Shown piece by piece: positions 12,185 through 23,300 of a DNA stretch of 64,000 bases (the stretch's first letter is position 1; each line of letters starts with the position of its first letter). The DNA is from Schistosoma mansoni (Eukaryota; Platyhelminthes; Trematoda; Strigeidida; Schistosomatidae). The stretch lies in assembly GCF_000237925.1 (NCBI RefSeq), contig NC_031502.1, positions 14,310,434 to 14,374,433 on the forward strand, written 5' to 3'. The notes under the pieces were generated by a model that was not told where the DNA came from, did no database searches, and saw only the letters and a program-made list of their open reading frames with translations. Position numbers and translations under genes: made by a program.

Positions 12185-12190
12185 GAAATC
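12138..12190 (-). promoter_or_regulatory. Programmed -1 ribosomal frameshift signal between gag and pol
   Basis: Read on the minus strand, the gag frame ends ..tcG GGA AAC.., a perfect X XXY YYZ slippery heptamer (GGGAAAC, 12178-12184), 18 nt before the gag stop at 12157-12159. The -1 frame enters the open pol frame directly. After a 6-nt spacer comes GCCGGC (12166-12171), which can pair with a second GCCGGC (12140-12145). Inside that loop ACGG (12154-12157) can pair with CCGT (12147-12150) around a 3-nt loop. Heptamer, spacer and stem match the standard layout. The same heptamer is used by some retroviruses at gag-pro junctions. Confidence 0.75.
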
Positions 12191-12990
12191 TTATTCGTGT
12201 CAGTCGACTTTGAAGTCGGATAATTGCAAGGTTTCCTGCAATTTCTGGAAAACTTACCGTACTGGTTATGATACCAGCACCAGTCGGGATTGTCTGTCTC
12301 TCGTGGTCGAGAGCCAGATCGCTTACGTGAGGCGCTTCTACGCGGGGTTTTTGACCGACTACGGTCATTGCGAACTCTAAGATATCGTGTAAGCGTGTGA
12401 CATAGTTCGGCCATGTCAGTCGAGGTCGATTGGGGTTTTTCTTTGATAGTAAAAACCCCGGCCTTAGAAAATTTGGTGATTTCCAAGATTCGATCGGCAG
12501 ATGCAGCTAGTTCATCTATGGCATTGTTTTGAAATGAAACAAGCACTGCCTGCACCTGTTGAGGGAGTTTAGACAAGAAAAGTTGTCTAAATAGGCCATC
12601 ATCGAAAGTTCGTTGGCCGATGACTTCTCTCATTCTAAGCAACATGTCCGTCGCAGAACCATGTTGCAAGTCGATATTGTTAAGGAGTTGGTCTAACCGT
12701 TGTCGATCAGTTAGGTCTCCTCGTTTTAAAATCGATAGCTTAAGCGATTCGTAAGGTTCGGAAACATCACTAGTAAACATACTAGGTGTTACGTACCTGT
12801 TAAACTCGCGCGGTAACGCCTTAACTACCGCGAGGAAACGTGTGCGCGAGTCCGTGATTCCGTGCATGCAAAAATCGGCTTCTGCATAGCAGAACCAGGA
12901 CTCGATATTGTCGGGCCAAAATGGCGTTAACTGAATCGAAATAGGGGGAATAGACTTTAACTTAAAGACCTTGGGTGAGTGTTCCGTCAT
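12157..12990 (-). CDS. gag: Ty3/gypsy Gag protein
   Basis: 277 codons, the first frame after the 5' LTR, with a leader of about 180 nt. The N-terminal half has the capsid-like pattern of invertebrate Ty3/gypsy Gags: [20 protein letters not shown] near residue 21, then a run of helices with [13 protein letters not shown] basic stretch ([19 protein letters not shown], about 207-225) is followed by an atypical zinc-binding motif, [14 protein letters not shown] then PC (about 237-254). In this family that takes the place of the usual CCHC knuckle. It packages element RNA into particles. It ends within the frameshift region; the pol frame overlaps its last 11 codons. Confidence 0.88.
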   Translation of the reverse strand: MTEHSPKVFKLKSIPPISIQLTPFWPDNIESWFCYAEADFCMHGITDSRTRFLAVVKALPREFNRYVTPSMFTSDVSEPYESLKLSILKRGDLTDRQRLDQLLNNIDLQHGSATDMLLRMREVIGQRTFDDGLFRQLFLSKLPQQVQAVLVSFQNNAIDELAASADRILEITKFSKAGVFTIKEKPQSTSTDMAELCHTLTRYLRVRNDRSRSKTPRRSASRKRSGSRPRETDNPDWCWYHNQYGKFSRNCRKPCNYPTSKSTDTNKISGNFPAGTR

Positions 12991-13169
12991 AGTAATATAG
13001 CTAACGAAAAATGTCTAATTAAAATATATCCGAGAAAAAAATTCGCGAAAAAAGGTATATCACAATATATAAAATTCAAATAAAGAATAACAATGAATAA
13101 TAATATTCCTAAATGGAACAGACTCACAGTATATTGACTTGGTGTACCAGATCACGTCGGTCTCACCAA

Positions 13170-13496
13170 TGAAGGATGCAACGGATATTCTAGTTTTACA
13201 ACTGGATACCAGTAGCACCTTCTATGTTCGATCGTTCCCAGTCAGATAGAAATCAGAAGTCAGACGAGAAGAGGCAGGAAAGATATATTTGATTCGTTAC
13301 CAATATATCGAGGACCTTTTCTATAAGCTGGCTAATGAAACGTAGGAGCTGTGTCCCACGCTGTGTTGAAACGTGATCTGGTGCGGATGCATGACCGAAA
13401 GCCTTCAGCTAAACAAGTCCACTTAAACAACGTGGTCAGCATCCAATGTCGAACACTTAATGAGCTATTGATTTTGGGGAATTATTTACAGCTACA
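13170..13496 (-). repeat. 5' LTR of the Ty3/gypsy element
   Basis: Partner of the repeat at 8176-8501 and carrier of the element's promoter. The only visible difference is at its outer left end on the plus strand (TGAAGGATGCA against TGATGATGCA). The duplicated ATGT follows at 13497-13500. Confidence 0.92.
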
Positions 13497-13500
13497 ATGT

Positions 13501-14104
13501 ACCACCTGCTGTCCCTTGAAGTCCCACTGACCTAAGATGAATGCACTAATTTATACTCTAGAATTCTTAACTGTCAAATCCAATAGGGTCAGCGCTGTCG
13601 ACTGATCAGACTACACACACTAGACAATCTGGAGGACCAAAAATGTTGGTGACAGAGTAGTGAAAAAGTTATTAAACAAAGTTGAGGGTCGATGGACAGT
13701 ATATAATTTTGGAGGTCGTGGTTCCAGAACCATTTGAACGATAGTCAGATATGGCGTGTTCGATTTTTGACCACGGAGCCCTTAATTATATTAAGTAATC
13801 GATAATCCCGAATAAATTATCTAATATATATCAGAGACAAACCACTAATGAGGATACAGATGTGATCTGTAAACTCATATAGTAAATATGTTAATGATCT
13901 ATCCATAGGATAGAGGATTAAATGAGTTTGTGGGAAGCATTCTATTTTTGAGAGGTAGTCAATTTGTCTTGTAAGCGGAAATGAAAAGGAAAACGCAAGG
14001 TCAAACAATAACAACAACGATTTGGTAACTTCCGGTGATCGTACAAATCAAGTGAAATTATATAAAAATGTGAACAGTGAAAAAACTATTATCGAAAGAA
14101 AATT
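13501..14104 (+). other. 5' flank of RMC1, likely promoter and leader region
   Basis: About 600 bp between the Ty3/gypsy 5' LTR and the first RMC1 coding exon. There is no gene in it. The LTR points away from RMC1 (the element is on the minus strand), so the two could fire divergently. I see no convincing TATA box or initiator and do not assign a start site. Confidence 0.35.
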
Positions 14105-14356
14105 ATGCTAGTCACCCTTACAACAATACTAAAGTCCCGCAGCCGTACCGTCAAACCAAGAAATCATGGCAAAAATTTAGTTGGTTTGCATCAACTCGGC
14201 ACAGATATTGGATACCGGTACCATAATCAAATAAGGCGTTACATAAAGCTGGCTGGTGACAACTGTGATTCTTTCCTGTACTTGTCGACGAAAGTGACTG
14301 TTTTCGAACCACTTGGCACACTTAATAGTGTTTACTTTGACGATGCTCGGAAACAC
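14105..14356 (+). CDS. RMC1: RMC1 exon 1
   Basis: The last third ([20 protein letters not shown] then YFDDARKH) matches the N-terminus of RMC1 (pattern YL.L...V.FE....N.V.FD). The first 50 codons have no counterpart that I know, so the true start could be another exon or a trans-spliced leader acceptor. 14105 is the only in-frame ATG, and the frame is closed by a stop at 14078. It ends in phase 0 at CAC|GTAACT. Confidence 0.7.
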
Positions 14357-17300
14357 GTAACTCAGATTTTATCATATAAATGTTTGTAGATATTTACTCT
14401 CAGGAGTCGTGGTACGATGGGTGTCAATGTCAAATCTGTTGTTAATGATTTGGTTTTGAATTTTCGGTTAGTTATATTCTAGTCGAAAAGATTTTGCTCA
14501 TAATTGACTGGCCAGAAATCTGTAGTAATCTTGGGTTGTGGAGATCTTGCTTCAAGTCGTCATTCCCCAAAGTTCTGTAATAAACTATGGTTGACAGTAG
14601 TTCTAAACAGGATGAGTTAAGGCTTACTTCACCAATAATCTTACGCTTGTAACCATTTTACCGAGTTAAGTAATTATTCCATCCTAATATTCAGTCTAAA
14701 GACTGAAGGATATCAATAGAGAAAATACAACAGCAGGAAATTGTAGCATGAGCATGTGCGACCTTTGTCAACGTTACTTCCAGTGAGATCCCTGGTATCA
14801 GTTCTATTTCCTGTAGTTATGTGATCTTAGAGCTCAGTGGCTCCGAAGCACTCACTTCTTGTCTACATCTAAATCCTGAGTTTTTATACATCATGCTTTT
14901 GACCTTATGAATTCGTCTGCCGAATTATATTCTCCATCTCATCTTTTTTCGCACTATCACTAACAATGGTACTTCCGCTGCATTGATGTCTTGTTGATTT
15001 CACCTCTCTCGGCTTATGGAGCATTGGACTTTAACCAATGCATATTCGTTCAAGGTTCTACATTGCTTATGGCTTAATGGGTAGTTTAATACCATTTCCA
15101 CACTGATCATCATCAGTCGATTTCTCTTCTGGCTTCTATTTCCATCTAATACCCATAAGCTTATTTTAATTTTCATGGTTTCCCTTATGGGAAACAGTTC
15201 TGAGTGTATAAAAACATTTTCAAATTATCTAGGCTTTCTAAAGAATAATTGGTTTGTCTACCATCTAATCTTCTACTGTTACAAATCTTTAAACCTAGAA
15301 TTTTTCCTGCATTAATGTTACAATTTATGTTTGGTTTTACTCAAAAAACAGGTTGGGGGCATAAAATATTGGTATTTAGCACAACACTATTAGTTACTGC
15401 CCAACTTTTTTTATGTGTTGGAAGAAACATCCTGCATTTGTCTATCCAGAATGTTTCTTAGCCACATCGTCCCTGCAGTATCTTCAGATCACTTCATTTA
15501 TTTCTATTTTTTATGGGTTTTCGTATCACAGCATAGATGATCAAGGCGAAGTTTTGAGCATCAAGTTTTCTGAGAATAACAAAATCTTAGGAATTCAGCG
15601 AACTCATCGATCAGTTGATTTTTTAAATTTTCAAGCCAATTGTCCCGGTGGTTTACAGTATTCTCAAGAATGCAAGGTTACCTTATTTCGTATAGTAACT
15701 TCTCATGTTTTCGTGTATAGAACAAATCAGCATTGCTTCTGGGATTTGTGTGGTGTTCCAACTATGAGGTCCTTTTTGTCACAAACGAACAACTGGAGTT
15801 ATATCAAGTAACTTCACCTTTTTAACATCTGATAAGCGTTTGTTTTATCTAACCTAGTCCCAATATCCCCGAGATTAGTCCCAAGTATGAGTTGACAGTT
15901 AGCGAAAACTATTTGCACAGAAGTATAACAAGTAACTAGTTTTAGAAACGACTATATTGAGTAGTGATATCGTTATTTTTGAGTTGTTTTCGGAAATTAA
16001 AGTCGCCATATCCCGGGAACATTAAACCGTAACTATATTTTTAAAGAAAACCAATGCATCATTATTTATGTTGCTATCGTTTGTTGATCTTAGACGAACC
16101 GTAAAAATATTGTATGCTGAAATTCTGATGTTTCCGACTTTTATTTATTTATTTGAACATAAATATTGATACAAAGGGGCGTCAATTACATATGCGCCAC
16201 ACAATAACAATGAGGCTGTCAAGGGATAGAGAATCTAAAGTGCGTATAAGAAAAAGGAAAACAACAACGAACAGAAATTAGTGTATGAGAATTAAACAAT
16301 AATAGTGATAATGACAGAAGCAGTTCAGTTAGCAAAGAACATAACCAGAAAGAATTCTTTCAGTTAAAGAAGTTATATTCACTTTTTATGAAGTAAAAGA
16401 AAGTTACAACAGAATCGCCACTGGCTTCTATTCTGAGCCATATGTGGTAACGTCTCTAGCCACTGTGTTGCACCATCTCTCGGACCCCAGCCAAGGAGTC
16501 GTGAAGGACCAACAGAAGCTATTCCTTTGCAGCTTTCTTTCATACCACGACACCATGTCAAACACAGACCACCTCTTCGCCTTCTCTAACCAGTCCCAGA
16601 GTCGAAAAATAATGCACGACGTGGAATTATCTAGGACGACATTCGTGGAATATGTCGATGTTTCAAGATAGTAACACTAATTGAATTATCACCGCTGTGC
16701 CCAAACACACAATGCCGAACCTCTGCATTACCAACAAGGTGTTGCTACTGAATGTCAGCAATCCTTCGGAGACAACGATGATCAAACACAGAGAGTCGTT
16801 TGACATCCTCAACTCGAAGACGCCAGGTTTTACAAGTGTAGAGCGGAACTGCTCTCACTGACACGTTGTAGATCCGACCTTTTACAGCCAGACTAACACC
16901 ACGAAGGCGCTAAAGATGACCTAGATTGACATAAGCCGCTCTGGCTCTCACTATACGTTAATTAATCGCATCACTCACGCCACCACCAGCACTTATGCAG
17001 CTACCCAGATACATGAACTTCTCGACTACTTCTATCTGCTTACTACCCAGGGCGAGTGCTGGATCATGGTCTTGCAGTCTTATAAAATTATTTTGCACTT
17101 CAAAGATGCGGAGCACATACCATATCTACGGACACTAATTGCCAACTGATTAAATGCGGATTGCATAACTTGCGTATCATCGCACAGGAACATTCAAGTC
17201 TTCGGCTAGTACCACAATACCTGTCTTACGCATTTTTTATCGAAGAACAACTAATCACTGGTAAAATTCATCCTTGGTCGCATCCGGGCTGCAGTCTGTC

Positions 17301-20300
17301 GGAGCATAGGCGGAGATGACGAAAAGACATCGTTTCGCACACCGATTTCTTCTCGCTTTCATGGAACTTTCTAATCTAACAACATATAACAGACTGTTAA
17401 TGGGAATCCAACAGATCAGTGTTGCCTCATTTTTAACGCTTAATGCGACACCAACGCCAGCAAGACCAGACGATTATGCCACAGGGTCCCTGGATAAACG
17501 CACGTAAAACAAGCTTTTCAAAGCGACAGATGGAGAGCGGATTTGTAGTACTTCACTAGAGTCTTGAATACGGGTCTCCGATAGACAACAGACGTCGGTA
17601 TTAAGACTTTCTNNNNNNNNNNNNNNNNNNNNNNNNNNNNNNNNNNNNNNNNNNNNNNNNNNNNNNNNNNNNNNNNNNNNNNNNNNNNNNNNNNNNNNNN
17701 NNNNNNNNNNNNNNNNNNNNNNNNNNNNNNNNNNNNNNNNNNNNNNNNNNNNNNNNNNNNNNNNNNNNNNNNNNNNNNNNNNNNNNNNNNNNNNNNNNNN
17801 NNNNNNNNNNNNAGTGAGTAGGACTTCAGGTTCCTTAACCGGGTTGGTCGACACGGTGAGTCCACCTAGGGGAGTTGGGAAACCCTGATTCCAAACCAAT
17901 GGTGCACATGGACTCCTGGATCCTGAGGGAACAAGTGGCGTATGAACCTATTGTTGGTCACCGGCTACCATGGGACTGCATCTCCTAACGTTGCTCCACT
18001 ACCTTGTGGACCAGACCTTTAGGTTGAAGGCTCTGGGTGTGTGGCCCTCTAAGGAAACCACCTATTTCGGTGTGGACGGACGGGCAGTATAACAGCTCTC
18101 GTACAATTCTGCTTCATTGTTATTGTGTGGTGCATATGTATTTGGTGCTTTCTTGTACTTATGTTTACATATTTAAATAGATAAAGTGATGATGAATGGC
18201 TAGTATCCAATCTATTCGTCAGTTATCTCCCTAAAAAAACTAATCTACAAACCCGAGTCTTTACTAAGTGTTCACTATATTCGTCATCAATTTCTATTCG
18301 ATTAAACTAACTGTTTGTTTGAAATATCTAAAGTATACATTGTTTTCAGCATGGAGTAAAGATCCAAAGATATTATAATCCAAGGTATCTGTAGACTTTG
18401 TTTCACTAAAGTAACGAGAGAAAATGTTTCCTAATTCACTCGCATATTCCATCTGAGAGTTTCACTTTTTCTCAAACTTCATTTCCTGTCCTGTAGTTGG
18501 TATTTGATTCTCAAGTGCAGACATTTTAACTCGGAGCATCCATATTTTTTCTTCAAAATACCTCTCCTAGCAGAAACAGTTATATTTAGAGGATTAGTTT
18601 TTATGTCAATAATTTGTGTAGAACAACACTTGTAATTTATAACTTTCAATTTATAATAAATACTTGTTTATCACAGCTGTAAATGATACTCTAACACAGA
18701 TTCCAGGGAATCTAAACGCTTATTTCCTTGCCTTTTTGTTTCACGCACAACCGTGTGTGAATTGTGGAGAAGGTTCAAACAAAACTACAAATGTAAAATT
18801 ATCCTTATAAGTAATGCTTAATCTTGTCTTAACTTCCAGTTTAAATATATATTCGTTTAGGGAAAACGTATAATGTTATATTCTTGGTATATCGAAAGAT
18901 GCACACTGAATTCTACCAATGTAAGTAAAAATAATATCATTTAGTTCCACAGGAAATTAGATTAATTTACTCAGAAGTTTTAACTTTTCAGTTTTCATCT
19001 TTTTGCTTTTCCGTACAAGTCAGCTTTTCAAACCATTGTTTCTATATCACACTAGGCATTACCTGAGAAGAATACTCTACGCTTGAATAGTTGTTTACCT
19101 CTCAACACATGCTGGTTTTTATGGAACCCAGAGACTCATATTTGTATCACTTCAGACCCAGAGAAGAAACTACATATGTTTCAGCTAAAGGTAAGATGGA
19201 GTTGAAATTCCTGTGTATAAAAGTTCGGCAACTATTCCACCTCTTCAAGGTACACCATTTTCAACGAAACTCAATTATTTTTCTAAACAAAATTGTGTAT
19301 GTCACTATCTTTTGTCGTATATTTGATGACTGGAGGAATCGACTGGAAAAATCCACGAGTCATCAGTCCATCGTATCGGCAACCCGTTTGATAATGTAGA
19401 AAATAAAGGTTAGACAGAAAGTCTTTCTTCATAAAGCAAAAATTAAAATGATTATCATCTATTTAAAAAATGTTTATACGGTATTTGTGTACTCCATGTT
19501 TTTGGAGTAGTTTCAAGTTATTAACCATTTCAAGGAGTTGTAATTAGATCCAAAATGATTTAGTCGACAAATAAGCTTAACGGAAATCATATTTATGAAT
19601 TGACCATTTTAATAATGAATGAGAGGTAAATTGTACTATGAGATTTGTGTGGCGCATATATATCTGGTTTACCTTTATACCAATATTTATGTGTTTAAAT
19701 AAATAGATAAATACATAAAAATATCAAAATTTCATTTTGAATCAATCTATCTCAACCAGTAAATATTCATATTTGTTTCAGTATTGTCTTTCTCTGAAGA
19801 TTGTGAAGCCACACAATTTTCATTGACAACAGATAGGAAATTAAAGTATTTTTTCGCTCACTAAAGATATTTATGAACAAGAAAGTTACCACTGATTTGA
19901 TAAAACTTTTATTTTAGATTAAAAATCTTCAATAATCTTTTGCCTACCTTATAGACACCCGGCACAATTACAAAAGGACCAAAGTTCCTGTCTCCTACAT
20001 CGGTAGGGGCCAATGGTGATACCACATCGATTGAACAGAAACACTGTTTTTTAACTCTATTGTAAGTAAGTTTTTCTACTTTTTAATTTTTGTTTTCAGA
20101 TATGACGATTTGTACTTTTGTACTATTCGCTACGTAAAGCTATATAACGAACAAAATCTTACCCGAACAATTAGTTTTTATACTTTAAAAATGTAAGCTT
20201 GTTGTTTCTCGAGTTTATTAAACCCCTTTTTATTTTAGAGAAGATCCTATTGCATTGGCACACCTTGTACTTTTAGATTATCAGGGTCCTGTGTCATTTA

Positions 20301-23300
20301 GTGTATTGGATAACCTGTTCATGGTACACTATCAGAGCAGAAAGGTGTGTATATAGTTATATTCTCTTATGAAATATTTCACTGTTTTATTCTCACAACT
20401 ATATGGTCTCATGTCAGTTACCTCAATGGTAATTACACATAATGTTCATTGGGTGGACTGGGTTTTCGTTTAATTAACTCTCTAAAAATAGATATACCGG
20501 TGGTGTGTTTTACTCGTATTTCTCAATTCAATAATAAAACGGTGTCCTGTTACTGATATTGCTTTGCTTTGTGTAATGTGATTGCTTCAACTAAATGCAT
20601 CAAACTAGCTATTGGAATAAAAAAAATCTCGTTTTTAGATGCTGATCTCCAGTTAACTAATGTTCAACACTAAATGTGATCATGTCTATCACTCCTCATT
20701 TAATCTTCCATATCCGAATCCTTTGTTAATAATGTATTATAAACGAATCTTCCCTTTGCAATGGCTAATGGATTAGGGATGTTAGAATGTTGAGCTTTAA
20801 GCTGACTTAGATATTGTGGGGACTTAGTTTCATTAATATTCAATTGCTTTAGGCAAGGTTTACCAAATTAAATTTATAATGTCTATCAGGTGCTTCTCCG
20901 TTTGTTAGGTACTCGTAAAACATATTTTTCGAAGGTAGAGAAAACATGTGGTTAGTCTTGTTTCTCTATCACAATTTTTAAGACGTTACTCTGGTTTGAC
21001 CTCCGGAGAATCTGTGTGATAGTTAATTATAATTTTTGCACAGTAGATAATCCTGTATGGGGAAGCAGCACCCAAAGAACATGAGCACTTACAACATATT
21101 CCATTAGTCTCCGTTTCCAGGTTGCTCCTAATGCTCGCGATCTCTGAGATAGTGGGTAATCAAAGTGTCTAAGAAAACAAGCCAAAGAAGTGAATCCCTA
21201 AAATGACTTTTTATCGACTTCATTCTAACGTCTAAACATACTTGGTAAAAGCCTCTACTTTCTACGTATATTGAATGAGCATTTTTAATGACACGTTTCA
21301 AAACCGTTCACAGATTAAATCGTATTTTTCATCTTTGTACATTTATATGCTTTAAAAATCTTCATTGCGTATCATTGACATATTTCTGCATCTTCTATGC
21401 ACACTGTTGTATTAAACAAGTCAAGTAAATGTATATACAAAGTTTCTTGCGTATACGAAATAGGTGACTGAGTCACAAAATGTCGGAATTGAAATGTTTT
21501 TGCCTTCTAAGTTATTTAAAAATATATAATCATTTTATTTGTTATTTTGTATGGTTTCTTACTGAATAAGAAATTTAGGCATCACACTTAGTTTGTAAAA
21601 TTGAGTTGTGTTTATTTAGTCATATTTTACGTCTTACACGAAACCTCCAGATTATTATAACGTGCGGTAAAATTGTTCCTTTAATATTGTCAAGATAATT
21701 AAGAAACCACAGGTACTCCTTCCTATGTTAGTAAAAAACGTTATTCTTGAATGTTGATATAACCTGTTGCATAGATCGTTGTGCCACTATTTCAGGTTCT
21801 ACATCGAAAAGTAAGCGATAAGTCCCCGATCGTTGCTGCTACCTTGACGTGGTGGTCGGGCTTGCCTATCGTGATGAAGCAATCGAGCTATGCTGGCTGG
21901 AACAATCGTTCCTCGAGGTCCTACCATGCCAGACAGGTCGGTTGAAGAGCGGTGAGACTAAAAGCAGCAAACCCAAGGTCCGAAGGCGAAGTCGTACTGC
22001 TGACTGTACAGAGGTGTGATAGCAGTAAGGTGTTTCCTTCAGACAACCAGCATGACAGCGATGCTGCCTTCCCACAAGGAGGGGTGGGGTTAGAAAAGGT
22101 CGACCCTAAAAATGCACACCTCGCCTTATCCCACGGATATCCGTCTCCGGCGGTAAGGTTTTTTTGAAGAACGGAGCTAACACAGAAACTACCCACAAAA
22201 AGGTCGTGTGTGACCGACCTCAAGCAGTTGTCCCTTGGGCACTGCGGTCACGCTCTCAGGTCATTAAGACCACTTCTAACCCAATTTCCTTTTCAGGTAC
22301 CTCTAGAAGAACCCTTCCACGGTGTGGGCAACCGGGAAGTGATAACTGCCCTCATACCTCTAACAACACTCAAGACCACTGTATTCATAATCAATCTCCT
22401 TCTTCACTTCCTACTATTCCTTCTACCTTGACTTTCAACACTAAACTTCCTGTTCCGGTTTCCTCCTCAAGTGTCACCATGGCCAACGATTCTAGTGCGC
22501 GAAACGCTGTTCCAGGTCTACTAAAACCTCGCTCCAAACTACACATTGGAGCCTTCAACGTACGTACCCTAAGTCAAATCGGTCAACAGGCCTCCTTAGC
22601 TAAAACTCTAGAATCTCGTACCATTGATGTATGCTGTGTCTCCGAAACACGCATACAGGATCCTAGTGTGGTCATTCACTTGACCTCACCTCGCCAAAAT
22701 GGACAGCCGACGAAATACACCCTCCGTGTATCTGGCGACCCGTTGGCTAGTTCTCGCGGACTTGCAGGTGTAGGCATAGCACTAAGTACAAGGGCAGAAC
22801 AGGCACTACTAGAATGGATCCCCGTTAACAGTCGCCTGTGTGCTGTCCGGCTAAATGGCTCCGTAAGAACTCGGAAGGATAGGGACACACGTCGTTGCCT
22901 TTTCGTCGTTTCTGCCTACGCTCCCACTGACTGCAGCCATGATGAAGTAAAAGATGACTTTTACAGAAAACTCTCTGAGCTTCTTCAGAAAGCTAAGCGC
23001 TCAGACATAGTAGTCGTAGCGGGTGACTTTAATGCCCAGGTAGGCAGCTTAAATCAAACAGAAAGACATTTAGGTGGGTGTTTTAGTATTCCGGCTCAAC
23101 GAACCGATAATGGTGATCGTCTGTTGCAACTATGCTCAGACAATCGTTTATTTTTAGCAAGCACTAATTTTAAACATAAGGAGAGACATCGTCTAACATG
23201 GCGACCACCTGCACCAAACCAACGATGGACTCAAATAGACCATATTGTCATCAGTCATCGTTGGAGAGGCTCAATAGAAGATTGTCGATCGTATTGGAAT

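Larger units (their letters stand above)
8176..13496 (-). mobile_element. Ty3/gypsy LTR retrotransposon, nearly intact, recent insertion
   Basis: Two direct repeats (8176-8501 and 13170-13496) bound gag and pol on the minus strand. Over 320 bp the LTRs show no difference that I can see; only the first few bases differ. LTR ends are TG...CA. The flanks carry a 4-bp duplication, ATGT, at 8172-8175 and 13497-13500. On the minus strand, one base after the 5' LTR (13170-13496), a primer-binding site starts TGGTGAGACCGACG (about 13150-13168). A purine-rich tract (minus-strand reading of 8504-8516, with seven consecutive G) lies next to the 3' LTR. Length is 5.3 kb. The protein order Gag, protease, reverse transcriptase, RNase H, integrase fits Ty3/gypsy, like the Saci elements described in schistosomes. 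Identical LTRs imply a recent insertion, but the reverse transcriptase carries an active-site change. Confidence 0.93.

Noticed and set aside
12063-12368. A 101-codon minus-strand frame between gag and pol
   Set aside because: It is the third frame across the gag/pol overlap. The -1 frameshift into pol explains the layout without it.
15413-15811. A 132-codon plus-strand frame read as a single protein
   Set aside because: It contains RMC1 exon 3, but its ends are intron sequence; the part after 15676 is out of frame with exon 4 until the 44-nt intron is removed.
17474-17899. A 141-codon minus-strand frame that seems to cross 17613-17812
   Set aside because: The middle is 200 N, so continuity is not real. 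Only the flanking endonuclease-like parts of the RTE relic are used.
19091-19399. A 102-codon plus-strand frame as one exon
   Set aside because: Its first half is the wrong frame of RMC1 exon 5 (the family match [10 protein letters not shown] is in another frame). Only 19250-19372 of this frame is kept, as exon 6.
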